Assembly (NCBI RefSeq): GCF_001640805.2
Contig: NC_066849.1
Span: forward strand, 23,744,250-23,808,249
Direction: 5' to 3'
DNA length: 64,000 bases
Origin: Lates calcarifer
Taxonomy: Eukaryota; Chordata; Actinopteri; Centropomidae
A model generated the notes under the pieces. It did no database searches and had not been told where the DNA came from. It saw only the letters and a program-made list of their open reading frames with translations. Positions within the stretch are counted from its first letter, which is position 1. The number at the start of each line of letters is the position of its first letter. Below, one piece after another: positions 39,695 to 51,200 of this stretch. A program made the translations under genes and the position numbers.

Positions 39695-42600
39695 TCAGTT
39701 ATACAGTTCTACAGTGCAATCTGTAAAGGAACAAAATGAAGTTAGACCCACTCTTCATGGCCACATTCATCCATCACTGCCACATTCCTTTCACTAGATG
39801 ATGGATGAATGGATTGGATGGATAGATGAACGATAAGATTAATAAACTACAGCTAAAGTGCAAAATGAGTCAGGTGAGATTCATAAAGGCAATGTTTTAT
39901 GTATTGTAATATTAAAAAGCCTGTGCATCCTGTGCATAGCTCTGGTCCAGGGCTGTATAACATCCATCACAGTCCTGCGTGGATAACCCCGTAAACCTGG
40001 ACTTTTCAGTCACACATAACCTCATAAGATATGTTATGGGAAGAATAGTGAGGATACATACTTTCCCTGTAGTAGAAACATTTCAACCTACAAAGGCAGG
40101 TGTCCTTTGCTTGCTGAACGTGTGCTGCTATTGGTGGCTGGGAGGTGTGTTGCAGATATGCTAAACTGTACTCTCATTTATACATCTTCCAGTCACCGGT
40201 GCAGTTGGTGAGCACGGAATATCTTCCTACTTTACACCACCCAACATTTAGTTTTCCAACTTTGTAGATCACTAAGAGATTCTCTACACCATTTTTGGAA
40301 TATGTATTTTCAATGTTCTTCCTGTACCATATTTTATTAATTAAGGTTGATATGATACATAGTAAATGGCACTGGATCAGGACTACCTGGTTTATTTTCT
40401 TTTTTAAAGCACCATGCAACAAGTTGCAAATGATCTCTGTGCTCCTTGAAGCAGTTCTTAAATATGTTTACGGAAACCTTTGAAATGTTAAGCAACACAG
40501 ATCACCAAAAAGTGAAATAATTTTTCAGCTGACGTCTAAACTTTACCCTTTGATTTCCACAGGAGTCATATTTTTAATTTAAAACTCAGTAAGAACCTTG
40601 CATACTAGTTGTGGTTAGATGTTAGATGGAGTTAGTCTGATTAGACATCAACAGACAAGCAGACAGACAGGTAGAGGGCAACGGGTCTTACTGTGCTCAG
40701 GTTTGGGTTGAGGGGCCTGGGTGCTGCTGGTGGGCACACAGACAGGAGGTTTGAACAGTGAAACAGGTCGAGATGGCTTGGACACGTCCATAGAGCTGAG
40801 GCAGCGCCGGACAACAGCAGGGGCAGGAAGTGTCCTAAGATTAGAGGTACTGGAGGCGGGCCTGGGCCCACTGGGTCCTGTAGTAGCATGAGACCCTTGT
40901 ACTTTGGCCATAGCAGTTGAGGAAAAGGAGGAGAAAGGATGACAGGAAGAAAAGGAGGGATGAAAAGGCAACGAGGGAGGATGTGAAGCTGTGGAGGAGC
41001 GATGCTGGTCTGCAGGAGTGTTTACATTGAGGCAGCTGGTTGCGCGACCCTGCCACTTGGTCTCTATGACATCTTCCTCTCTGGTCTCTATGACAATGTC
41101 AAGGCAGCTGCCTACGCTGCATGGCCTCAAGGGACGCGACCTTTGTGCGACTGACAGCCCAGCCATGGAAACTACAGATAATCTCTTCCTAGTTGTACCT
41201 CCTGAAGCATTTTCACAAATAACAGGGGTTGCTTTGGATGCAGATGTAAAGTCTGAATCACTGTGGGGTGTTGTGAAGGCAGGACTGTTATCCTGGCTCC
41301 TGTTGCTATGGGTGCAGGATGCCAGGCTGTCATTGGACAAAAACAGCTGTTGCCGAGTGAGAGGGGCAGAGTCATCGAGGATGGTTTCCAGTGAGCAACT
41401 CCTGGTCCGAGGTCTTGCGGAAACAACTGTACTCAGGCTCATACAGCTGCCACCAAACTGACTGTCAGCAGCTCCACCTCCTTTCAGTGCCGCCAGCCGT
41501 GACTGAAGTTTCCCACCAAGCACCTCTCTCATGGGTGATTCTGTCTCATCACATGTCCCCTGTCTGAGCAGTGACAAGAGGAGACACTCTGTGGAACGAA
41601 ACGATGCCTTGGCTGGAGGAGGGACTGAAGGAAGGTCAGGCTTCTTACGTTTCCCACGTTGTAGCGTGGTGGGTGCTGCAACATACCCACAAAACACTGA
41701 GAGCAGATGCAGGAGGACAGGCAGAGAGGGGTAAGCGGAGCAGGCAGAGTGTCAGCGCAAGCAGATAGTAATAGGGAGGGAGAAGGTTTAGTTAGTTTAA
41801 ACCTTTGCAGCACATACAAAACAATCAGCTGGTCAGAGACAACACATAACAAGCATACACAAAACAAAGAGAGCGAGTACAGCTCTTCATAATGCTGTTA
41901 GGACTCCACACACAGAAGTGACAACCAAAACCTCTGTTAGGGGTCAAAATGCACTGTTAGAGGTCAAACCAGAACACCACTTTGTGGAAACAGAGTGTCA
42001 ATGTGACTGAGCAACAAGATCCTGAAATTTTCTGTCATGATATTGGATTGCATCATTTCACTGTATCACAACACCAACAAGCAGCTTCTCAAAAGGACAT
42101 CCATTTAGCTGCTTTTTTTTTTTTATCTGATCAGGAGTAACAGGAAGTAGTCGACCTACCCAGGACGTTGATAAACAGCTCATACAGTTCGTATGTGAGT
42201 AACGGCTGTGGAAGACTGTAGAAGTAATCAGACACTGTTTTGAAGACATCTCTCTCAAAGCCGGGATAAGACGGCTGTGCACTGTCGTACTTCGGCCCTG
42301 GAAATAAATAGCACGTTACCACAGCCATCACGAGAGTGAAAGACATCCTAAAGCTTAGACTCAAATTACATTCATAAACCCAACACAAACAAAAATATGT
42401 ACAAGTTTAAATTTCCTGACTTCACAGAGAGTTTGAAATATCGACAGAAAATAGTCAGTGTTAAAAACTGATGGGACTTCCAAGAATATGCAGGCATGTG
42501 TAAAGGCATTTATGTCAAGCTTTGGAAAGTCAAAATGTAGGCATTGGAAAATTATGTATCAATGGAAAAACAAAAACATTATATCAGTATTTTTCTCCCA

Positions 42601-45384
42601 GGTGTTCAGTTCTTAACAATGTTCATGAAGGACACTTGTCTATGTATTTTGCTGCTACTCACAGTTAGCCAGGCTCTTCATGGCAGACAAAACCCAGTGT
42701 GGAAGGTCATCTAGAGAGATACATGACAGATTAGACTGGTCATCACTATATTGTGATGTTACACTATTTTGTGCTGTTTGTAATAATTTAAGTCATGTGG
42801 TCAGTGCTCATATTCTACTGGACTGTACATGGCAAAAAAAAAATTAAGCATCCAGTGAAAGTCTTGTCCAATTAAAAAGGCTGAGCAGAGAAAACACATT
42901 TAGTCATCACTGCAGTATATGATGATTTTTTTATGCTTGCTTGTAATGTAAATGTTTTTTTTGCTGGTAAAAAAAAAACTTACTTGTCTTATCATCCAGT
43001 GTGACCACTCCATGTTTGTTGACTTTGGTCATATTATGAATGATGTTCTGTGGGTTTACATAACGCTGGTCTAAAACCTCATCAAGAGACGAAACACCCA
43101 GAATCCTCTGCAAGCTGGAAATGCAAGAAGAAAATGCTTCTAAGCATGTGGACATTAACATTTGCCTGTGTCATATGCATCAGATTTGTTCTCCTTGGTC
43201 CTCCTTCTACATGTTATCTAAAGGGTAAGGCGATGTGTACTTTGTGATGCACTTGTAAATTCAACAATAACAAACTAAGCTATACAGCAGAGGTGTATGA
43301 AACAAAAATGTAAAGGGGCTTTCGGCTCAGTGTTTATACTGGATCAGGGTGATGTCTCTCCAGATGTCACGTTCGTCCTCAACTGTCAGCTCTCGTCTCT
43401 GCACCTGCTGCTCTCCTGCTGACTGGTTCTCATCCCCTGCTTGGAGGGCATGATCTACATTTTCCTGAAAGGGACAAACAAAAAATTAATGAATGTTACA
43501 TTTTCTTTATTTATTTCTTTTAACATTTAAACTCAAACTGCCACAACCAGAAGGCATTTTGTCCAAACCTGACTGATAAATCATGCATAAACCAATACAA
43601 CAATTCACAATAATTCCAGCTCACTTGTGTTTCCTTCTCGTGCTTTCTGATACTCCTAAACCTGAAGAAACCCTCTTTGTCCCTGAGTGAAGGTCTTTTC
43701 TTTATGGAGCCAGGGGCTGAGGCGGGAGCTGCACAGGGAATTGGTTTTAGAGGAGAAGTGGAGGGGAATCTGTGGAAGGAGAGAGGACATGGACTGCATA
43801 ATTTTGCTTCAGGGAACACAATCAACATCCTTGTTTTTTGTGAATAAACTGAATTTGATCATCGTCTTTTAAATAACTTCCTCAAGTTTCTCCAGGACTG
43901 CTCCTGCCTACCTGTACAGTGAGTTGTTGTCCTCCAGATCCTCAGTGCCCCAGCGACCCTTCACATCTTCAATCACATGGTTCTTCAAAAACTTCTTCAG
44001 CAGCTGTACTGTCTGTTGCCTGGTGACATCTGGGCCAAAATTGCTGTTGCTACGGAGCAGCTGATGCAGCCAATCCACGGCAGCAGAGGCGGTGAAGCAG
44101 GAGGCGTAGTGCCGGAAGTTTTGGCGGTGTTTCCTGAGGGGCATGCCAGCCCGAAACAGACGAGTGACTTCATTCCACTGAAAGAGGACAGAGACAGAGT
44201 TTAGTACAAACGAACCTATCCACGTCAGGCTGACCTGATGTCTCACAACCCAGTAATTTGTTAGTTCAGACTATTTATCTTGGGGGACACTGCTGACAGC
44301 ATCAATCTAAGGACCACCGAAGAAAGAGGGTTTGATTGGAGGGCTACAAACAAGTCCTGGGTGGGTCCTTCAGCAGGGTCATCCAGTGCCCACAAGTTGA
44401 AACATGTATGCTTCCATAATAAAGTTGTTCTTTACTGTACAAGTGTTGCTTACTTTCTGAAATTTTGACAATTTTAGACAACTTCACTTCTTTATGAACC
44501 TAGGATGTAGCTGAAGTTGTGCAAGAAATCTCTGCTCTGATGGATCAGTATTTTGATCAATCTTGATCAACAACAATTTTTAAGTCATTTATAGGACCAT
44601 AAATGCCAACAATTTACAGCCTCTAAGGATAACTGATTATTCTGATGATTATACTAATATTACTTTATAAATTTTTAATGTGTGAAAAATTACCAAAAAC
44701 GTTGCAAAACTGAGGCAATGTTTTCAAATGTCTCGTTTAGTTTGTCCAAAAGCCACCAAATATTCAATTTTCCATATATGACAAAGAAAAAATGTTTTTT
44801 TGGGGGGCACTGTAATCTGCAAATATTGGACAATTTCTTCTTAAGAGAAAAAAAACCAGCCACTGTTCAATTACCAAAAAGTCAACGATTATTTTTCTAT
44901 TTAACAAGTCGAATTTAACTGTCTAATTGTTTCAGCTCTAGCTGGTTCCAGGTTTTAAAATGACAGATTTAGCTCCTTTTCTGTTTTATACAATTGCGGT
45001 TTTTAAATTGTTCGCCGCCTGACTTAAACTGGCAAGTATGAAAAACTGTGTAAAAATAAGGCGTGTAAATCTTCAACAACAAAAAAGAGAGCAATTTCAA
45101 TAATAGACCGCTGCTCTTTGGTGGGTTGAAATTTAACTAAGGTATTCAACAACTCGGAGAGTAGCTTGGCAAATAGTAGGAATAATACTAATAAAACAAA
45201 GTGACAGCATTTAACAAAAAAACCCACAAGAAAGTGTAAGACACATAAAAAAAAAACGCTACCGCTGACCACAATTTTCCACATGAATTAGCTGTTAGCC
45301 AGTTCTTGCTAGTTAACGGCCAACGTTTAAACTTACCAGTTTTGTGGCTCGGTACGGTCCAGGGGTGATAACATGAGAACTCAT
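38213..45384 (-). CDS. depdc1: DEP domain-containing protein 1 (depdc1), 12 exons, 859 aa
   Basis: Exons in transcript order (minus strand): 45337-45384, 43912-44177, 43625-43769, 43340-43464, 42984-43114, 42663-42710, 42160-42297, 40692-41675, 39490-39662, 39117-39293, 38720-38926, 38213-38350. Phases agree and the total is 859 codons plus stop; human DEPDC1 is 811 aa. The start [16 protein letters not shown] matches the human N-terminus apart from the first residues. The DEP domain spans about residues 20-105 ([33 protein letters not shown]). A degenerate RhoGAP-like domain follows at about 190-305 ([24 protein letters not shown]) and resumes after the low-complexity exon 8 with [12 protein letters not shown] and QNVDMPRL. 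It ends in a basic tail. DEPDC1 is a mitosis- and cancer-linked protein reported as a transcriptional co-repressor. Exon 8 (984 nt) is phase-symmetric. A CCAAT-CHR promoter lies upstream. A candidate minus-strand AATAAA is at 36687-36692, which would imply a 1.5-kb 3'UTR. Confidence 0.95.
39663..39694 (-). repeat. (TG)n-(TA)n repeat forming the 3' splice site of depdc1 exon 9
   Basis: On the minus strand a TG run, then TATATATATAG, leads straight into the exon (GTGTTCTCC). There is no pyrimidine tract between the repeat and the AG. Confidence 0.9.
44640..44945 (-). repeat. Dispersed TTAATCGATTAATC-type repeat in depdc1 intron 1
   Basis: On the minus strand the copy starts at TAGAGCTGAAACAATTAGAC (44941-44922), then passes AAATAATCGTTGACTTTTTG and, further on, TTTGGACAAACTAAACG. 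It is the best-preserved reverse copy of the family described at 19310-19560. Confidence 0.55.
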
Positions 45385-45535
45385 GCTTATCACACAAAAG
45401 ACAGCGCTAACGTTTTCACTTCATTCAATGTGACAAGAGGTAAAAAATATCCATTACTCGGGGAAGGAGTTCCTCGGTGTTTTTCTACCAGCTCCTGTGA
45501 TACTCACTCAGCTCCGCCTGGCTGTGCTCCGTCTG

Positions 45536-45595
45536 TTCAAAATTACGAGCCGTCGTCTCCTCGCACGGGATTGGATGATACGCGAGTCACGTGAC
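45536..45595 (-). promoter_or_regulatory. depdc1 promoter: E-box, CCAAT box and CHR
   Basis: Reading on the minus strand toward the depdc1 start there is a palindromic E-box GTCACGTGAC (45595-45586), a CCAAT box (45574-45570) and a CHR element TTTGAA (45541-45536), about 150 bp before the ATG. The CCAAT to CHR distance is about 33 bp, typical of G2/M genes bound by NF-Y and the MuvB (DREAM/MMB-FOXM1) complex. The motifs are seen directly; the regulatory role is inferred. Confidence 0.65.
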
Positions 45596-45599
45596 CAGC

Positions 45600-47338
45600 T
45601 CTCGAACCGAAGAGGATGAAGGTTCAAAACAAATGGTGAAGCAGCAAGGCACAAGTTATAAAGGGTTTTTAAGATGTAATGAATGGCTTTATTCATGGTG
45701 ACTATGTAATCTACTTACGCTTCGTAGATTAGTTACAATCCATTAATAAGAGCAACTTTTGGGTTGCCAGGTTGAAGAAAGTTCACTTCATTCTGTCTTT
45801 TTGCTTCTCTTTAAGCTCTTTAGGGATGAATGCATATTCATTAGCATATCTTAACAGGCAAAGATAGCATGGTGAGGGGCAGACAAAAGACAGTGGAGGT
45901 TAGAGACATTTTCAAAGGAACAGATACTGGAAGGTGGGTTTGACTCTGGCCACTGCTATAGAAATGTTAATGTCTGCAAACGGTACACTACCCACTATAA
46001 ATCCAGCTTTCTGCTGTAAATCTGCTGTGGCCCAACCATTTGAGGGTGAATCCACTCTCAGGGTTGATGTGGTAGTTTACCACACATCAAGACTGTGAAA
46101 GCAGAGTACGCACAACAGATATTACATAGACACAAGGCCAGTATAATAACAAAACAAAAAACAATACAGTACAATAAAGTACAAAACTATTCCCAGGACA
46201 ATACACAGTTCACAGATTATAAATATATTCAATGTACATTTAACTATCTAATATCCATGGACAATCCTGCACAACTTTTTTAGTATACAGTATTTATCTG
46301 ATTTCCACTAATGTTCATTGTATTGTAGTGTATAACTATCATTGTACTTGTGTATATTCAGCACACAGTTGTTAGGTCTGACCATCCAGACAGTGAAACT
46401 GATGATTTTACTAGAGATAACAAATCCTGCTGCACTGCACCTGCACCATTTAGAGACATTTGAGATACCTTGTTGAAATACTATTCTTTAAAATAGTGCA
46501 GTAATGCATTTTCAAGAGAAAACTTCTGCTGTGCTAAAAAGGTAATGATGAAGATCAAGTAATAACGAACTGATAAAACATTTTAATTTAATCTGGAAAA
46601 CCTCCTTTTACAAAACTCAAAATCGAATCCTAATCCTCAATATTTATCGCAAATGACAATGATACATGAAGCTTGAATACAGCACAAGGCTTTGATTTTG
46701 AATGTTTTGGACCAATGAGTTGCAGAGACTTATTTTGAACCTATGAGCAAGGCTGCCCCCAGCTGGTCATCATGAGTATCTGGTGCTTAAGATGGATACA
46801 CGTTATAAGAGATGTCGTCTCCACCCCCTTAATAGAACAGAGCTTTGAGTTCAGGATCAAGCACATAAACACATAACAACCTGATCCATGAGTCCAGGTT
46901 TAGTAACTAGTTAAGTGCAGTTACTAAACAGACTACTTAATCTGACAGTTATGTCATTCATTAATTGATTCATTATCCAAGTGTCAGAGAGTGTCCATCA
47001 TTATTCTGTGAGGCCCAAGATGACATTCAGACAGTTTGTTTTTATGACAATGAGGTTTTGTATCAAAACCTCCAAAATGTTAACTATCATAGATACACAT
47101 AAATACAGCAAATATTCACATTTGAGAAATTTCTGTTAATTAACTAATGAATGAATGCAGATTTTTTTTGTGTGTAAAACATAGTACAGTTTATACAATA
47201 CTGCATTAATACAGGTAAAGTTATATTTTTAACAGAGAGCTTTCACTTGCAAACGTAATTTTATATTTTGGACACGTGAACAATTTCGAAGGTAGATTTT
47301 AAATAGAATTTCTGTTTGACGAATTCTGACGTGTCCTC
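45600..47338. other. Intergenic between depdc1 promoter and tRNA-His
   Basis: No gene seen. The stretch holds AT-rich sequence and a decayed repeat piece (about 47080-47165). At 46752-46767 the minus strand has CCAGCTGGGGGCAG, one mismatch from a CTCF core as I remember it. Confidence 0.4.
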
Positions 47339-47344
47339 AAAAAA
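47339..47344 (-). terminator. RNA polymerase III T6 terminator of tRNA-His
   Basis: Six consecutive T on the minus strand begin two bases after the tRNA 3' end, as expected for a functional Pol III terminator. Confidence 0.9.
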
Positions 47345-47345
47345 C

Positions 47346-47417
47346 TGCCGTGACCCGGATTCGAACCGGGGTTGCTGCGGCCACAACGCAGAGTACTAAC
47401 CACTATACGATCACGGC
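47346..47417 (-). tRNA. tRNA-His (anticodon GTG)
   Basis: The 72-nt minus-strand sequence folds as a complete cloverleaf. The 7-bp acceptor stem is GCCGTGA/TCACGGC. The anticodon stem CTGCG/CGCAG carries GTG at 47384-47382. The T arm CCCGG-TTCGAAT-CCGGG is perfect and the discriminator base is A. The A box (GTATAGTGGTTAGTA) and B box (GGTTCGAATCC) are intact, so it should be transcribed by RNA polymerase III. There is no intron. It differs from the human tRNA-His I remember mainly in the T stem. It lies between the divergent depdc1 and aspm promoters. Confidence 0.97.
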
Positions 47418-47892
47418 GAGCTATCCCTTGGACGATTTACCTCTTGCCACTTTAGGACTACTTCAGTACCGCGACAGTGAACGCGTTTTGTTTTGTGTAA
47501 TTTGATTTAAAAAAGCAATCTAATATTCATATACAGGATAAAATCAAGCAGAAAATAAAGTTAGGTATGTGTCAAACGGTTTGCGTTAGACCCGAGTGAG
47601 CAATAACGTTCACGCTGAAGAAAAGATCGTATAAACCGACAGATACATCATTTAAAACTAATAGTGTATACCACATTCTAGTAAAGAGGAGTGCGATCCA
47701 CTCAAGCCGTATATTCTACAGAAATTTTATCTTACTTATGGTCCTTAATATTACTTTCAGCTTGGGTGGAATCTGGTCTAAATGAGGGAGACGATAAAAA
47801 AAGTCCTTTGGCTTTATTGGTGCTGAAAAATAATATTTGAGTGATACATCTTAGTTTTTTGGCTCTCTGATTATGGGCGTGGCTTATGGCCG

Positions 47893-48032
47893 TTTAAAAA
47901 ATGTAGTCGACAGCTGATTGGTCGATAGCTATGTATTCATATGGTTTTGGTGTATCCTCTTTACTCATTGGACAAGACGTAGCCATCCCTCGCTTGTGAT
48001 TGGCTGATTAAATAACACGACCGAATTTCAAA
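47893..48032 (+). promoter_or_regulatory. aspm promoter: three inverted CCAAT boxes and a CHR
   Basis: Three ATTGG (inverted CCAAT) boxes lie at 47917-47921, 47967-47971 and 47999-48003. The last two start 32 bp apart. A TTCAAA element (reverse of the CHR TTTGAA) follows at 48027-48032, 28 bp after the start of the last box and about 170 bp before the aspm ATG. A TTTAAA also occurs at 47893-47898. This multi-CCAAT plus CHR pattern is that of cyclin B-class G2/M promoters. It is absent from the rpe65 and mccc2-like starts as far as I can see. Confidence 0.68.
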
Positions 48033-48202
48033 CTAGCTTGTCTTTCGGTGTGTTGTTGAAGGAAGCGTGTTCAACGTTTGCTAGTGGGCTAGTGGAGAAG
48101 CAGTCAACAGTAGAAGCAGGGAGCATGGATTGTTAGGCGTTTAAAAACCTAACAACATGACATGTAGCTAGCTATTAAGATATTTCTTCACTTTTTCACA
48201 AA

Positions 48203-51200
48203 ATGGCTGAAACGGCGACTTCAACACAGAGAGGATTTTTGGACTTCAGTCCAATAAAGAGAGACGACGCTAATAAAGAGAATGATGTTCCGGTTTTGAG
48301 TTTGATCCAGTTTTCAAAGGCTCCCTTTGTCACATTTGGAACAGTAAAGTTGGGAACGTCCAGGTCGGCTGTTCTGCGACTCGAGAACCCTACAGAGGAC
48401 GCAGAAGCTGAGGTGGCTATTGAAAAGATTCCCTCAAGTAAAGGCTTCTCTGTGGACCACAAGACGTTCACGATTCAGGTATGTTCTTAGTTACTTGGCA
48501 GCCTCTCTCCACATGAAGGAACACGTTCATGTATGTATGTCATAGAAAGGGTAATCCAGACCAGTAGTCTTTGCGATGAATGATTTTTCCCTAGAATAGT
48601 TGACTCTTGTTGCAGCAAGATGACGCAGGTATAGCCATGTCCTATAGAGCCTGAAACTCATGCTGTTGTCATGCTTAAGAGCTTTGTTTTACCAAAATTA
48701 AGACATAAACTAAGTTAACATTTATCGCTGCTTCCATTGCAAGACTTGCAGTTGGTCCACATCTTTCCTTGTGCTTTGTGTTTCCAGCCTGAGGGCTCTT
48801 TCAGTTTGACAGTTACTTGGACTCCAACGGAGGAAGGTGGGATAAGAGAGCTCATCATCTTCAATGCCAATGGGGTCCTCAAGCACCAGGCTGTTCTGCT
48901 GGGGAGAGCAGAAGCACCAAAAAAGAAAAAGGTAAGCCAGGCATGAGGTGTTGTGATTTCTCTATCTGTTTTTTTGATAATGAAGAAAGAGTAAAAAATA
49001 TCCATCACAGTTTCACAAAGCTGTGTTCGATATAGTCTAATTGCTTGTGTTGCCAAAACATTTAGTTTAGTATCAAAATGTCAAAGAAAAGTAGCAAAAA
49101 TTTGGCTATTTTTTGCTTAAAATGATTTTTAACAATTTAATTGTTTATCAGAATAGTTGCCACTTTCTTTGCTGTCAGTTGACCAATCATTTCCGCTCTA
49201 AATCTGTGTCTTTCGTTGCAGTTTACTTTGATTATAGGTAAAGGGTGACACTGTTTTCATGTACATGCCAAACATTATCAGGGAGTTTCCACCTAGTCGC
49301 TAAATACTATTTCATTTTCAATCCAGACTTTATAAAGGACATAGCTCCTGAGGATCTATAGAGCAATAAAATAAACTAAGGAATTTTATTTTGCCATAAG
49401 ATTGATGTCAAAAGTATGCTACTCCTTACCCTTATGTTTTTTTTCTTTTTCTTTCTTTTTTTTTTTTTTTAAAGAAAAGCCTGTGGGACACTATCAAAAA
49501 TAAAAGGGATGGTGAAAAAGTAGCTGTCCCTAGGGGAAAGAAAATGCAGCTCCCTCTGAAGATGGCAGCCAATAAAACTTTCCAAGTGTCCAGAAAGCCA
49601 CAGTACAAACGGGATAAGCCACGCAGCCCACTTGCTTCACTCAATGAGGGCAAAGCTGTCAGAGAGAGGTCCCTCACAAAGCACAGTCCCATCGATGTTC
49701 GTTCTAAGGAATCAGAGGAGCAGAAAGCTTCAAATCCCAAACAGAGCAAACTGTCTCTGGCCTTGTCAGACCAGGAGAATATTCATCACATTCAGAGGAA
49801 CTCTCCTGTCGTCCTACTTGTTCCGACCGCAAAGCTAATGGACTCTGGGACTGGGAGCATGTCTGCTAGCCCAGATAACTCGGGGAGCAAACCTGAAAAC
49901 AGAGACCTCACCAAAATACTAAACCAGACGCTTTCACCTATTGGAACGCCAGAGAGGTTTAAGAAACTCATGCCTCGTATACAGTCAGAAAGCCCAGTTC
50001 CTGCCACTGTAAATTCTGTGTCTGATGCTGATGATGCTAACAGTGAGTTAACCAGAACCCCAGTGCTGTCTCTGAAAGATGCACTGGCCCTCATTGACTC
50101 TGATCTGAGTAACATTAACACCAGTCCTCGAGACAGTTCTAGCTGTGAGTTTTCAGATTCACTGGAATCAAAGAGTGGGAGTCACAGCTATGGCTCTGAC
50201 AGAAACGTCCTCAAAGCATTACCTGATAGCCCAGGGCTGTCAGAGCCAAATGAGCCAAGGCTGACTTTCTTTGTCACCAAAAAGGTTGTTGTGAATGAGG
50301 TTATTGTTGTCTCGGAGGCAGAGGCTGATAAGGCCGAAGTGGTAAAAAAGGCCTCTTTTACCTCTGCCACAGTGACAAAGAGCAAAGCACCAGTGGAGGA
50401 AAACAGTTTGAGTGGAAGGAAAATAAAGAAGTCAAGGCGACGGCTCTTGGAGAAAACACTTGAGCTATCTGACAGCAGCAGTCAGTACGAGTCCAGACCA
50501 AGCACTCCAAAACTCCCTGTTATAGAACCACACAGGACAGACACAGGAACTAATGGATGGCAAAACTCTGAGGTGACTGGCCATCTGTGTGATGACACAC
50601 ATCAAGTCCTGGGGTTTACCTCCTCCAGCCCGACTCCACCGTCATATGGCTCAGTGATTCCTTCTTTCACCTTCCCTGTCACCTCCCCTCCATCTATGGC
50701 TCCTACTCGCTTCTCTTTCTCAGTCACCTCCCCACCTCCAACAGTCCCTGCTTCCGTTGCATTTACTGTCACCTCTCCGTCTCCCACGGCCTCGTGTTCT
50801 CCTCTACACTGCAACTTCTCACCAAACCTTAAAGTGCATGAGCAGTGTCCAACTGTTCCTGCACCTCCATCTGTTCAGGAAGACTCATTTCCCATTCACA
50901 TGGCAGTGAAGAGCAAGAAGAGGAAGAGTGAGGAATATCTGAAAAGTCATGCAAAGGTAGAGGATGCTGGGAAAACTGACAGGGTCAAAAGGAGCAAGGT
51001 GGTTGCTGTAAAATCTGAACCCACAAGGTCCTTGCAGGAGAGGAGAAGTGCATCACAGAGGCAACAGAGAACAGCAGGTGAGCAAATGTGATGTAAATTT
51101 GCGTTGGATGTTTGAATTATAATAAATACTGATGTTGTACACAATGAATCTTAAACAAATAAATCTTCACTTTTAGGTGCATTAATATTTCAAGACCTAT

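Noticed and set aside
40648..41697. A single-exon gene of 349 residues on the minus strand
   Set aside because: It is depdc1 exon 8 (40692-41675) read through its flanking introns; similarity and phase link it to exons 7 and 9.
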